A stretch of 50,556 bases of DNA, taken from contig JBMNMN010000012.1 of NCBI GenBank assembly GCA_050953365.1, forward strand, positions 1 through 50,556, written 5' to 3'. Shown one piece after another: positions 1 to 8,989 of the stretch (its first letter is position 1; each line of letters starts with the position of its first letter). Under the pieces are notes generated by a model, which did no database searches, had not been told where the DNA came from, and saw only the letters and a program-made list of their open reading frames with translations. This DNA comes from UBA1426 sp050953365. Lineage in GTDB: Bacteria; Bacillota; Clostridia; Peptostreptococcales; Anaerovoracaceae. The translations under genes and the position numbers were made by a program.

Positions 1-1142
1 ACTTATATGGAAATGACTTCATCGATTGCCTTGGCGGATTCGGTATCTATACCTGCGGTCACAGAAATCCCGAGATCGTTAAGTATGTTAAAGCTCAGCT
101 CGACAAATATGCATTGCACAGCCAGGAGCTTGTAGATCCTCTCAGAGGGTATCTTGCAAAATTGGTATCCATGATTACCCCCGGAGACCTGCAGTATTGC
201 TTCTTCACCAACGGCGGTGCCGAGGCTGTTGAGATGGCATTGAAGCTGGCCAGACTGGCAACAGGCGGCAGATATTACATATCCACAGTCGGCGCATTCC
301 ACGGCAAGTCCTACGGCGCTATCTCCATGGGTGGAAAAGCTGCTTACAGAGAGGACTACCTGCCCATGATCCAGCACGTACAGCACGTGAAATACGGCGA
401 TGCGGATGCTATCGAAACGGCTATCGACAACTTGGTAACAGTCGGTGAAACAGTAGCAGCTGTTATCCTTGAGCCGATTCAGGGAGAAGCCGGCGTACAG
501 ATCCCGCCCAAGGGATATCTGAAGAGAGTAAGAGAGATCTGCGATAAGTACGGCGTTGCTCTGATTCTGGACGAGATCCAGACCGGAATGGGACGTACCG
601 GAACCATGTGGAGATGTGAAGCCGAGGATGTTGTTCCCGATATCATGACCTTCGGAAAGGCCTTCGGCGGCGGCGTAATGCCCATCACCGGAATCGTCGC
701 AAGACCCAATATGTGGGTTGAGAAACTGGTGGAGAACCCCTGGATTCTCGGATCCCCCACCTTCGGCGGAAACCCGCTTGCTTGCGCAGCGGCCATCGCT
801 ACCATCAAGTACATGCTTGAAAACGACATTCCGAAGCAGTGTAAAGAAAAAGGCGACTACTTCATGGAGAAGCTGAATGCCCTGATGGAGAAATATCCCA
901 CAGTTATCAAGGAAGTCAGAGGCGCTGGCTTGCTCATCTGCCTCGAATTCCCGGCTTCAGAAGTGGGATATGCAGTGGTCAAGGGACTCTTCGACAGACA
1001 TGTTATGACGGCAGGAACACTGGTCAATGCCCAGTCAGTACGTATCGAGCCTCCTGGGATCATCAGCTACGAGACCATCGACACAGTGCTCGAGAAATTA
1101 GAAGAAGCCATCATCGACGTAAAGAAAGAATTCAAACTGTAA
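1..1142 (+). CDS. patA: class-III aminotransferase, putrescine aminotransferase-like (5' end missing)
   Basis: PLP-dependent class-III (ornithine/putrescine type) aminotransferase, cut by the window edge; reading begins at base 3. The motif FIDCLGGFGIYTCGHRNP at the start and HSQELVDPLRG soon after closely resemble E. coli YgjG, which moves an amino group from putrescine to 2-oxoglutarate. The PLP-binding core is visible as LDEIQTGMGRTG and the Schiff-base lysine in MTFGKAFGGGVMPI; TFGGNPLACAAA follows. The full protein is probably about 450 residues, of which about 380 are here. Arginine is almost always AGA, unlike most neighbours, a bias shared with the dehydrogenase at 7616 and usually a sign of high expression. 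A strong terminator follows at once. Alternatives are ornithine or another diamine aminotransferase; the class is certain, the substrate is inferred. Confidence 0.88.
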   Translation, partial: LYGNDFIDCLGGFGIYTCGHRNPEIVKYVKAQLDKYALHSQELVDPLRGYLAKLVSMITPGDLQYCFFTNGGAEAVEMALKLARLATGGRYYISTVGAFHGKSYGAISMGGKAAYREDYLPMIQHVQHVKYGDADAIETAIDNLVTVGETVAAVILEPIQGEAGVQIPPKGYLKRVREICDKYGVALILDEIQTGMGRTGTMWRCEAEDVVPDIMTFGKAFGGGVMPITGIVARPNMWVEKLVENPWILGSPTFGGNPLACAAAIATIKYMLENDIPKQCKEKGDYFMEKLNALMEKYPTVIKEVRGAGLLICLEFPASEVGYAVVKGLFDRHVMTAGTLVNAQSVRIEPPGIISYETIDTVLEKLEEAIIDVKKEFKL

Positions 1143-1172
1143 AAATATTCTGTAAACGGCGATTTGTCGATT

Positions 1173-1204
1173 TAAAACCCCCGCGCAGGCTGCGGGGGTT
1201 TTGC
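1173..1204 (+). terminator. rho-independent terminator after the aminotransferase
   Basis: A 7-bp all G/C stem (CCCCCGC at 1178-1184 with GCGGGGG at 1192-1198) is flanked by A-run and T-run sequence that extends the pairing, ending in TTTTGCTT. It lies about 30 bases after the stop codon at 1142. Confidence 0.9.
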
Positions 1205-1268
1205 TTGAAATTTCAACGTTCTTGCAGTCAGAAAATTAGAACTTTCACTAAATGGGTATACAAATTGC

Positions 1269-1311
1269 TATAATATGGTATAATACCTGACATACCAAGT
1301 TTTTTGGTATG
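1269..1311 (+). promoter_or_regulatory. putative -10 boxes and an RBS-proximal hairpin ahead of the transglycosylase
   Basis: Two TATAAT hexamers occur at 1269-1274 and 1279-1284. They are followed by a perfect 8-bp inverted repeat, CATACCAA (1291-1298) and TTGGTATG (1304-1311), with a 5-base loop. The repeat ends 3 bases before the AGAAAGGAG ribosome binding site, so it would sit in the 5' leader or act as an operator just downstream of the promoter. No convincing -35 box was found. The role is inferred. Confidence 0.45.
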
Positions 1312-1330
1312 CAGAAAGGAGAAGAACGAT

Positions 1331-2494
1331 ATGGTGAAGAAGCTATTATCTGTGTGGCTTTCGGTGACCATCGTACTTTTTTCCACCATTACCATTTATG
1401 CAGAAGAGAACGTTGAAGGACAATTTCTAAATAGAAATATAGACATCAATGGCAACAGACTTGCAAATTATTATTTAGAAGATCCCTTTTTCTTGTACCA
1501 GGGTTCAGCCTACGTTCCCTTGACGGAGGAGATTGGCGAGATCCTGGGTTTTTCAGTTGAAACAGACTGGGAAAGCCGCACATTAAAAATCTTAAAGAAG
1601 GAGCCGACCAGGACCGGGTTGAAGGAAAAGGTGCTGAAAAGCAACCTTGAAAATATCAATGCCGTGATAGTGCAGGACATGACCGTTCTCACCATGGCAG
1701 AGAAAGAAAAAGATATTAACGTAGATCTGGTCTTGCATGGTGTAATGCTCACAGCCGCCGACTTGGATGTGGGCGGGCAGCTCCGTCTAATCAAGGAAAA
1801 AGCAGAATCGGAGTTTATTGAGGTTCCGGAGTTGGTGGTGGAAGAGTTGGATATCGATGAGTACCCGTTGCTTCAGGCGGGAGACGTGTTCTATCTTCCC
1901 GTTCGGGCCTTTACGGGCGAGAATTGCTTCGGTTGGGATGTTTTCTATGACAACTACTCCGGGTTGTATATCAGCACGAAGCCGGGAGTGAGCGCCACGG
2001 CCTTCTTCGATACGGGCGAGTCGGATTACAACAGAGGGTTGGTCGATTATATTCTTTCGAGAAATAAGAACTTATCCCGCGGATGGGCTACCATGCTGGT
2101 CTTCTTATTCAAGCATGAGGCCGACATCAACGACGTGGACGAAATCTTGCTGATAGCCATGGCTGAGAAGGAGAGTACCTTCCGTTGCGATGCGATAGGC
2201 GGCGGCGGAGCTGTGGGAATCATGCAGATTATGCCCAAGACCGCTGCGGGTTACGGAATTTCGCGCAGCGAGCTCTTTGATCCCCATGTGAATATCGAAT
2301 TCGGCGCGAAATATATCGGAGATAAGATAAGCCAATACAACAACAATAAGACTGTGGCCCTTGCCGCATACAATCAGGGGCCTGTGGCCGTAAGCAGGGG
2401 AAGCTACAGCACCAGATATGCGAATAAGATTGCAGGGGCAGAGAATTCAATTACCAATTTCCTGGTCAAAAACGGCTACGGATTGGGAGAGTAA
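1331..2494 (+). CDS. secreted lytic transglycosylase with copper-amine-oxidase-N-like domains
   Basis: Predicted exported peptidoglycan-cleaving enzyme. The start at 1331 was chosen over an in-frame TTG at 1304 because AGAAAGGAG lies just upstream and the protein then opens with a classic signal peptide (MVKKLLSVWLSVTIVLFSTITIYA). Residues about 30-95 and again about 185-220 resemble the copper amine oxidase N-terminal fold common in clostridial wall proteins (VPLTEEIGEILGF, YLPVRAFTGENCFGWDV). The C-terminal 120 residues are an SLT (goose-lysozyme-like) domain with the catalytic glutamate in IAMAEKEST, GIMQIMPKTAAGYG, and the terminal ALAAYNQGP motif. It would cleave glycan strands to 1,6-anhydromuropeptides outside the membrane. 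It is a single gene between two terminators. Confidence 0.88.
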   Translation: MVKKLLSVWLSVTIVLFSTITIYAEENVEGQFLNRNIDINGNRLANYYLEDPFFLYQGSAYVPLTEEIGEILGFSVETDWESRTLKILKKEPTRTGLKEKVLKSNLENINAVIVQDMTVLTMAEKEKDINVDLVLHGVMLTAADLDVGGQLRLIKEKAESEFIEVPELVVEELDIDEYPLLQAGDVFYLPVRAFTGENCFGWDVFYDNYSGLYISTKPGVSATAFFDTGESDYNRGLVDYILSRNKNLSRGWATMLVFLFKHEADINDVDEILLIAMAEKESTFRCDAIGGGGAVGIMQIMPKTAAGYGISRSELFDPHVNIEFGAKYIGDKISQYNNNKTVALAAYNQGPVAVSRGSYSTRYANKIAGAENSITNFLVKNGYGLGE

Positions 2495-2536
2495 CAGAAC
2501 TGAGAAGAAATAGAATAAATAAAAGCACAATAACAG

Positions 2537-2571
2537 AAATCGCAGCCTTAATAAAAAGGTTGCGATTTTTG
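2537..2571 (+). terminator. terminator after the transglycosylase
   Basis: A 13-base arm (2537-2549) pairs with 2555-2567 around a short loop; the right arm runs into TTTTTGATTT. Its A/T-rich outer pairs could also terminate the opposing membrane-protein gene that ends at 2604. Confidence 0.75.
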
Positions 2572-2603
2572 ATTTACGGGTCTTTTGATAACCGCAATTT
2601 TAA

Positions 2604-3080
2604 TTAAAAAAATAATTCTGAGGGGATATACATTGTATAAGGTGTTGTAAAGATTGCTATTATCAGCGAAACTTTTTTTCTTCTATTGTCATCTAACTCA
2701 ATCAGGGGCATAACCTTTTTATAATTAAAAAGGTAAATGCATATTCCGGCCAGCATTACACCTATTGTAGTAACTGCAAAGGCTGCAGGGCTGCTCAGAG
2801 GATTGTAGGCAATGTCTGAAACATAGCCCAAAAAAAGCAATAAAAGAAGAAATCCTGCGCCGATGATGTCGGCCAGGAATCCATATGCCCATATCCGCAA
2901 AATACACTTTGTATATTTTATCTTTTTTTCAGGTATTTTATAAACAGCCAGCGCGGCAAGAAAGACAATGCTGTCAATAATAAAATTGGCAGGCAATATG
3001 ATGATCCACAATAATGATGGAATTACGTAAAAGCTCCATAAAGGCAATATGATGTTATAGAGCTTTATTTCTTTTCTCAT
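2604..3080 (-). CDS. uncharacterised multi-spanning membrane protein
   Basis: A 158-residue protein starting at 3080 (ATG preceded by CAGGAGAG). A longer reading to 3599 in the same frame fuses it to a frameshifted upstream gene and is rejected. About five hydrophobic segments are visible (roughly residues 10-28, 30-46, 62-85, 95-115 and 135-150), joined by short basic loops such as KIPEKKIKYTK and DDNRRKKV. No catalytic motif or known family was recognised. The start lies 16 bases after the stop of the alanyl-tRNA editing gene, so the two were probably one transcript. Unlike the next three genes it is not interrupted. Confidence 0.7.
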   Translation of the reverse strand: MRKEIKLYNIILPLWSFYVIPSLLWIIILPANFIIDSIVFLAALAVYKIPEKKIKYTKCILRIWAYGFLADIIGAGFLLLLLFLGYVSDIAYNPLSSPAAFAVTTIGVMLAGICIYLFNYKKVMPLIELDDNRRKKVSLIIAIFTTPYTMYIPSELFF

Positions 3081-3096
3081 GGACTGCTCTCCTGTG

Positions 3097-4391
3097 CTAC
3101 GAATAGGCTTTTTTAATATAATCCAGAAAACAGCCCATATCCTCTGCCGTGGGGAACATGACCCTGGCGCTGTTGCCCTGCCTCCGCCTTTACCGCGCCA
3201 GACAGCGGCGTTGTCCTTTATGATCTTGTTGCAATCCGGCATTCCGCCGGAGAGCAGGAGCAGGGTATTTTCCTTTACGGAAACCAGGGAAAGCAACTTG
3301 CCGGACAATTCCGGCAGCAGCTTGCTCAGCGCCAGCAAATCGTCCGTCTTCAAAAGCTCGTATTTCTCTATCAATACACCGTTGAACTCGGCCAGCTTTT
3401 CCCTAATCTCTTGGGCCTTTTCCGTCAGGTACGCCTGTTTCAGTTCATACAGTTCCTGTCGCACCTCGCCGTTTTTTTTGTTCCCGCAGCTGAATTTTGG
3501 CCATAAGCGTTTCCGCGTCCGCGGAGTAGTGCCTGCAAAGGCTTTTAATAAGATCGGCCTCCGAGCGGCAGTTTTCAAGGGCATTGGGGCCCGCGTCAAA
3601 GGTAATGCGTGTCATGCCTTTATAGTTATCCCAGCGGTAGATCTTAATGAGGCCCACTTCGCCGGTTCTGCGGGGATGGGTACCGCAGCAGGCCACGCAG
3701 CCGGCGCTTTACTCTCATCGCCCACGCAAACCAGGACGATGTCTTCTTCAATGGCCAGCGCTTTCCGCATGGGAAGTCCCTCTGCTTCTTCTTTGCGCTT
3801 AAAATAACGCGTAGTGACGGGCAGGTTATCCCAAACCATCCGGTTGGCTTCCCATTCGGCCCTTCGCATCATCTCATCGGTCATCTGTGTAAATTCGGAT
3901 TTTCCTCCAGGTTGATGTCAATGGTCATATAATCCGTTCCCATGTGGAAGCCTCTGTTGACACCTCCGTACAGTTCATAAAACGCAGCGGAGAGAATATG
4001 CTCGCCGCAGTGCCGCTGCATATGGGAAAAACGCCTGTTCCAGTCCAACCGGCATTGCACCGCCGCTCCCGTCAATTCATGCAGGATTTCTTTTGCGGCG
4101 GTTGTCCCGGCATCCGGATTTATCTTCAATTGGTGATAAACGATGCCCTCTTTTTCGAATGCATATACCAGTTCAAAAGTTCCGGATGTTCCGGAAATCT
4201 GGCCCAGGTCGGAGGGTTGTCCGCCGCCTTCGGGAAAGAAAACAGTCTGGTCCAGGACCAAACAGAACGTATCGCTTTCATCGATTCCGCCTAATTTGGC
4301 TATTTCCTTCTCATCGGTAATCACCGCCACAATCCTGCTGTCGCATGATTTTAGATAGGATCCTGCTGGTACAATTTTATCGTTCTGCCAT
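3097..4391 (-). pseudogene. alanyl-tRNA editing protein (AlaX-L type), multiply frameshifted
   Basis: A trans-editing enzyme that would hydrolyse Ser- or Gly-tRNA(Ala). Reading across frames from an ATG at 4391 with AGAGGT upstream gives a full AlaX-L: a threonyl/alanyl-tRNA editing core with DQTVFFPEGGGQPSDLG, the zinc-binding HxxxH in QRHCGEHILS, the second zinc motif CxxxH in ACCGTHPRRTGEVGLIKI, and a DHHA1 tail with GKGGG near the end. At least six single-base indels break it, near 4375, 4345, 3885, 3700, 3465 (inside a run of eight A) and 3175. No missense loss of the zinc ligands is apparent. This fits either very recent decay or sequence error. The last frame ends at 3097, 16 bases before the membrane protein gene. 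Confidence 0.85.
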
Positions 4392-4664
4392 TTTTAATAC
4401 CTCTTGATTGATTTCATGGAAAAAACGGCGTGACCGTCTTCAACTTGCCCTAAAATTAGGATGTGCGATCCATACTTGTTTTAAGTATAGCATGGATGGC
4501 GACCTTGGTGTATAATGAAAAACAGTACTGGTTTGCTGTGCGTCTTTAATATTGTCATACTAACTTGTCCTCCTGCATAAAATGTGGCAGGATTCGGCGC
4601 GGTGCCGCGGCCGACGAATGCAAGTATTCTGCAGAGATTGCAGGGTACCGGGGGAGGATGGGAT

Positions 4665-5439
4665 ATGGTGAACGGGTTGGAAATGGGCTTTTGGCGCAAT
4701 CGCTACTTTGCTGGTCATAGCAATCGTGATATTGATCACTCCCATGCAATTGAAATTCTGGCTATGAAATCCCTGTCGAAAGACGATGTGCTGCTGCTGG
4801 ATCCGGGTCACGGCGGAGTTGACGGGGGCGCAGAAAGCGCCACGGGGGTATGCGAAAAAGCATATTAATTTGAACATTGCCCTAAAGATACGTCAAATGG
4901 CGGAAGGGGACGGCTGGACCGTTGTCATGACCCGGGAGGAGGATGTGGGCCTATATCCGGATAAGAACAGGCAGAGCATTCGCAGCTTGAAAACGGAAGA
5001 CCTGCTGGCGAGGAAGAAATCATTGAAGAAGTCAAGCCTTTAGTGGCAGTCAGCATTCACCTTAACAGCTTTAAACAGGATCCCGGTGTGCGTGGGGCTC
5101 AAACCTTTTATCCGGATGCGGAGAACAGAGCATTCAAGACCAAAGCAAACGATTGGCCGAAGCCATCCAGGCCAATTTGATCGAAGGGCTTTCCGACGGC
5201 ACCGATCGGGCAGCTTTAGCCAAACGGGATGTTCTGCTGTTTAAAAATCCTGTGGTGCCCATTGTCATTGTCGAATGTGGCTTTCTTTCTAACCGGGAGG
5301 AGGCAGCTCTGCTGAGCCGGATGAATATCAGCGTAAAATAGCGGAGTGCATCTACCGCGGAATTATGGAATATACAGGAAAAGAAGGAAACCGCCTCTTC
5401 AGATTATCGATAATCGCGGGTAGTATTTGCAGGGTTTGA
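4665..5439 (+). pseudogene. cwlD: CwlD-type N-acetylmuramoyl-L-alanine amidase, multiply frameshifted
   Basis: Spore-cortex amidase needed to make muramic delta-lactam before germination. An ATG at 4665 follows GGGGAGG. Across frames it reads as an N-terminal membrane anchor (WAFGAIATLLVIAIVILITP), then the amidase_3 core: LLLDPGHGGVDGGAES, EKHINLNIALKI, VVMTREED, VAVSIHLNSF, the glutamate of VPIVIVECGFLSNREEA, and a CIYRGIMEYTG end. About six single-base indels interrupt it, near 4677, 4755, 4858 (A-run), 5017 (GG), 5140 and 5317. All zinc and catalytic motifs are intact once the frames are joined. The family is clear; whether the gene is dead in the living genome is not. Confidence 0.85.
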
Positions 5440-5456
5440 ATAAAATGAGAACAGCC

Positions 5457-5552
5457 TGTGGATAACTTTTCCTGTTATTTGAAATTATAGGCGAAGAGTG
5501 CTGAATTTCAATGTTATAAGGCTTTTTATTATCCACAAGCCCCCGTGAATAA
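5457..5552. other. cluster of DnaA-box-like 9-mers in an A/T-rich gap
   Basis: The 316-base gap between the amidase and the AraC gene holds two perfect TTATCCACA boxes in opposite orientation (5457-5465 as TGTGGATAA; 5529-5537 direct) and a near match at 5544-5552 (TTATTCACG on the minus strand). No dnaA, dnaN or other origin gene is nearby, so this is more likely a DnaA titration or regulatory site, or chance, than oriC. Confidence 0.4.
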
Positions 5553-5599
5553 CTTTGTATACAATATTTTTTTCGTGTGGAAAAGTGACAAAAAGCTTT

Positions 5600-5630
5600 A
5601 TATTTCGACATTGTTATAATGTTGAAATAT
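5600..5630. promoter_or_regulatory. 31-bp imperfect palindrome upstream of the AraC-type gene
   Basis: The arms at 5600-5612 and 5618-5630 pair over 13 positions with one G.T, around a 5-base centre that includes part of a TATAAT (5615-5620). It could be an operator overlapping a -10 element, or a weak hairpin. It lies about 125 bases ahead of the AraC start. Confidence 0.35.
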
Positions 5631-5755
5631 GTTCGCAAACATCCAAACATTAGTTAACATAATACTACTGCTTGCCGCTTCGCCGCTACTGACCATATAG
5701 GAATGCTGTTTGATATGTTGTAGGATATAATGCAAGGCCAAAGAAAGGACAAGCC

Positions 5756-7298
5756 ATGTTAAAAGAACATATTATCTACAAAGAAGATCTGCCGGCGAAC
5801 TGTTCTATTATGAACATTGACGAGGTATCCCATCCATTTCCACAACGATCTGGAAGTGGTATACGTTCTGCAGGGGAGCGTAAGGCTGAAGAACGGTTAC
5901 TATACCTATGACATGGAAGAAGGAGATATATATATACTCAACGATAGAGAAATTCACAGCTATTATCGCCTGGACGAGTCCAATGTGGTTCTTATCTTAC
6001 AGTTAAACCTTTCCTACTTTGCCCGATATTATGAAAATCCTTCGAAACAGTTTCTTTGTAACCGATATGAATGGCGCCGAAGACGAAAGTGTCGAGGAGT
6101 TGCAGGAATTGCTTGCCCGGATCGCTTTGGAAACTCTCAAAGGCAAGCAGGGTTACGAGAAGAGAGTTGTGGAGCTTGCCCATGGGCTGATCGATTGTTT
6201 GATACAGAATTTCCAATTCTTTGTAATGGAGAACGGCAAGTTTGTCCATGAACCGAGAAATAAGGGGAACGAGTTTCTTGCCAGTCGTCTAAACCGAATT
6301 ACCGAATATATGTATGAAAACTACAACCGCCGTCTCACATTGACGGAAATTGCCGAAAGAGAGCATTTAAGCATTTATTACCTCTCGCATTTCATTAAAG
6401 AGGCCACCGGCCTCAGCTTCCAGGAGTTCCTTAATTTTATCCGGGTGGAAGAGTCGGAAAAGCTGCTTTTGGGCACGGACAAAAAAATCAGTACGATTTC
6501 CATGGAGTCGGGATTTTCGGCGGTTCGGTATTATCTGAAATATTTCACAAAGTGGTTCGGTATGCATCCGGCGGAATATCGGAAGAAATATACCGGGCGT
6601 GTACGGAGCAGGAACACCATGGGCCGCTTCACTTTGTTAACGGGTAAGCAGGCAGAAGACTTACTGCGCAGCCATGTGGAGGATATTTTTGATGTGGTCC
6701 GAAGCGACAAGATCAAAGTTGTGGTCGGTGGAGTTTGACACGGAGGAGGTTTCTTGGAGAAAAAGCAAGTCTCTATGATACGTTTACGTCGCTGATGGCC
6801 TGCGAATATATGAAGCCCATGGCGGAGGTGTTTGGTTCCATAAAGGTGCGTGAGGAGGATTTTGTGGCCGGAGATCCGGGCTATATCATTATGCGGCACA
6901 CTGCAGGGGGTCACGGCACTCCCCCGAGTTACAATATTTTCTTCTACAATTTCAGCGAAAAGTTAGTGAAAACCCCTCCGACGCTTCTGACGCAGAGCAT
7001 TACGGAAGAAGAAATCAGACAATATGATAAGCAGATGGAGTTTTTTATTCGATTTGCGGGGCTTAACGGCCAATTTCGCATTGCCCGCTGCCGATTCACA
7101 AAAGAAGCCATTTTGGCCAGATACAATCGGCTATGCAACGGAAAAAGAAAAGCGAACAATCGAGAAAATCTTGTAAGAGGCTGGATGGAGTCTCCTGTGA
7201 TTTCCGTAGATATTGTGACGGCTTCTCAGACTTTGAATGTGAAGACGCAGCAGCCGGGGAGCAGCATGGAACTGGTCATAATCGATCCTGTAAAATAG
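5756..7298 (+). pseudogene. AraC-family regulator with GH39-like C-terminal domain, frameshifted
   Basis: Transcription regulator with a sugar-sensing layout. The ATG at 5756 follows AAAGAAAGGA. Joined across frames it has an N-terminal cupin (YPIHFHNDLEVVYVLQG, EEGDIYILNDREIHSYY), a linker, two helix-turn-helix motifs (LTLTEIAEREHLSIYYLSHFIKEATG and STISMESGFSAVRYYLKYFTKWFG, ending HPAEYRKKY), then a C-terminal region of about 180 residues (SLYDTFTSLMACEYM, YNIFFYNFSE, GQFRIARCRFTKE) that resembles the beta-xylosidase-like tail found on many clostridial AraC proteins. Indels lie near 5825, 6020 and 6735. It is transcribed toward the dehydrogenase at 7616 and might have regulated it. The AraC call is firm; the GH39-like call is by resemblance only. 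Confidence 0.78.
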
Positions 7299-7615
7299 GA
7301 TTTTAAATAAGTTTGTTTGAGATGGGCGGCTCTGCAGGGGGCAGGTGGATCTGAGGATTGCTTTGTGGTTGTAAGACCGAATATGTAAGCATAACAGCAA
7401 ATCAGTACTTTTTTTGAGCAAATATATAATTGAATATTCTGAATTAATATAGTAGGCTGAAGTTAATAGACGGTAGCTATCATATGCGTGAAATTTTTGA
7501 AAATTCGGGCATTATTCTGTCGATAAGAGTCGAAAAACCTTTCGCGATTTTGGCAGAATACCGAAGGATATGTTACCAATCCTAATTATTTATTATATCG
7601 CAGGGAGGGATTAAT
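7299..7615. other. 317-base leader region ahead of the dehydrogenase
   Basis: No gene seen. A TATTCTG/CAGAATA inverted repeat (7513-7519 and 7554-7560) encloses 34 bases. A GGGAGG ribosome binding site lies at about 7603, directly before the next gene. The length and the repeat suggest a regulated promoter region, but no -35/-10 pair is convincing. Confidence 0.35.
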
Positions 7616-8893
7616 ATGGACATGAGGCTGTTAATTATCGGTATCGGTGGTGTTGGTACATCTGTAGCAAAGATCATCAAAAGAGCCGGAAAAGAAGGCG
7701 AATGGGCGCAGAAAGTAGTTCTTTCTGACTACAATGTGGCCAGAGCGGAAACTGTTGCAAAAGATGTAAATGATCCTCGCTTTGTTCCGGAAAAGATCGA
7801 CGCCAGAGATCCCGAAAGCATCAAAGCAGTGGTTAAGAAACACGACATCACTTGGGTTCTCAATACGGTTGAGCCGGAATTCAACGAGACCATCTTTGAC
7901 ACTTGCTATGAGTTAGGTATCGGTTACATGGACTGCGCCATGACGCTGAGCAAGAGACATCCCGAAAAGCCTTTCGAACTGGCGCATATCAAGCTGGGCG
8001 ACTATCAGTTTGAGAGACATGAAGCATGGAAAGAAAAGGGTATCATGGCTCTGGTCGGCTCCGGCGTAGAACCCGGAATGGCGGACGTATTTGCCGCATA
8101 TGCGCAGAAGCATCTCTTTGACGAGATCGATGAAGTCAACGTAAGAGACGGCGACAACTATGAGATCCCGGGATACGAAGGCGTTGCCTTTGGATTCTCC
8201 GTATGGACCACTATCGAAGAGTGCCTGAATCCGCCTGTGGTTTGGGAAAAAGGAAAGGGCTGGTTCACCACAGAGAACTTCTCCGAGCCTGAAATTTTCA
8301 GCTTCCCCGGTGGCATCGGCGATATCGAAGTTATCAACGTAGAGCATGAAGAAGTCATGCTTGTACCCAGAGTAATCGATTGCAACAGAGTTACATTTAA
8401 ATACGGAGTTCCTCGCGAGATGAGACAACTGCTTCTGAACCTGCGTGATGTGGGCATGGCAGAGGCCGAAAAGAAGATCAAGGTAGGCGATGCTGAGATC
8501 GCTCCCAGAGACTTCCTCGTAAAGGTTGTTCCCGATCCTCAGGAAGTATCCAAGAACATGATCGGAAAAGGCTGCGCCGGTACTTGGGTTACCGGAACGA
8601 AAGACGGCCTGAGAAGATCCGTTTACCTCTATCAGATTGCGGACAACCAAGAATGCATGGCCAAGTACGGAACCAACTCCGTTGTGGCTCAGACCGCTGT
8701 AAGCCCGGTCATCATGCTGGAACTCATCGCAAAGGACATCTGGTATCTTGACGGCGTACACGGCCCCGAGTCCTTCGATCCGGATCCCTATGTAGAGAGA
8801 CTTGCCAAGTACGAGTTCCCCGCAGGATTGGAAGAGAAAGATTCCGAATATGCAGAGATGCTGCATCAGAAAGCATTGTTGGCTGCAAAATAA
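7616..8893 (+). CDS. saccharopine dehydrogenase-family NAD(P)-dependent oxidoreductase
   Basis: A 425-residue enzyme with an N-terminal Rossmann fold (LLIIGIGGVGTSVAKII) and the saccharopine dehydrogenase C-terminal domain, visible as TVEPEFNETIFDTCYELGIGYMDCAM, GSGVEPGMADVFAAYA and TGTKDGLRRSVYLYQIAD. Families of this type join or split an amino acid and a 2-oxo acid or aldehyde: saccharopine dehydrogenase, carboxynorspermidine synthase and related enzymes. The start follows GCAGGGAGGGATTA. Arginine is mostly AGA, as in the putrescine-aminotransferase-like gene 6.5 kb upstream. A role in polyamine or lysine metabolism is therefore inferred; the substrate cannot be read from sequence. Confidence 0.85.
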   Translation: MDMRLLIIGIGGVGTSVAKIIKRAGKEGEWAQKVVLSDYNVARAETVAKDVNDPRFVPEKIDARDPESIKAVVKKHDITWVLNTVEPEFNETIFDTCYELGIGYMDCAMTLSKRHPEKPFELAHIKLGDYQFERHEAWKEKGIMALVGSGVEPGMADVFAAYAQKHLFDEIDEVNVRDGDNYEIPGYEGVAFGFSVWTTIEECLNPPVVWEKGKGWFTTENFSEPEIFSFPGGIGDIEVINVEHEEVMLVPRVIDCNRVTFKYGVPREMRQLLLNLRDVGMAEAEKKIKVGDAEIAPRDFLVKVVPDPQEVSKNMIGKGCAGTWVTGTKDGLRRSVYLYQIADNQECMAKYGTNSVVAQTAVSPVIMLELIAKDIWYLDGVHGPESFDPDPYVERLAKYEFPAGLEEKDSEYAEMLHQKALLAAK

Positions 8894-8936
8894 AGCGGGC
8901 AATCAGACTTAGCTTCGCATTTCATATCCATACAAA

Positions 8937-8968
8937 GAACTGCCTCGGGCGACCCGGGGCAGTTCTTT
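8937..8968. terminator. strong, probably bidirectional terminator
   Basis: A 13-bp G/C-rich stem (8937-8949 with 8953-8965, one G.T) has a 3-base loop and a short T tract on the plus side; an A-rich left flank gives U residues on the minus transcript. It separates the convergent dehydrogenase and beta-lactamase-like genes. Confidence 0.85.
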
Positions 8969-8989
8969 GTTGCAGAGCTTTTATTTTTT

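Noticed and set aside
2604..3599. One 331-residue protein joining a basic N-terminus to a membrane domain
   Set aside because: It is the out-of-frame tail of the AlaX gene running into the membrane protein; the true start with a good ribosome binding site is at 3080.
3079..3807. 242-residue plus-strand reading frame
   Set aside because: It lies opposite the AlaX gene, has no ribosome binding site and an unnatural composition.
5399..5755. Chromosomal replication origin
   Set aside because: Only two or three DnaA boxes, no A/T-rich 13-mers that stand out, and no dnaA, dnaN, recF or gyr gene nearby.
7913..8902. 329-residue minus-strand reading frame
   Set aside because: Shadow of the dehydrogenase gene, which has clear family motifs and codon bias on the plus strand.
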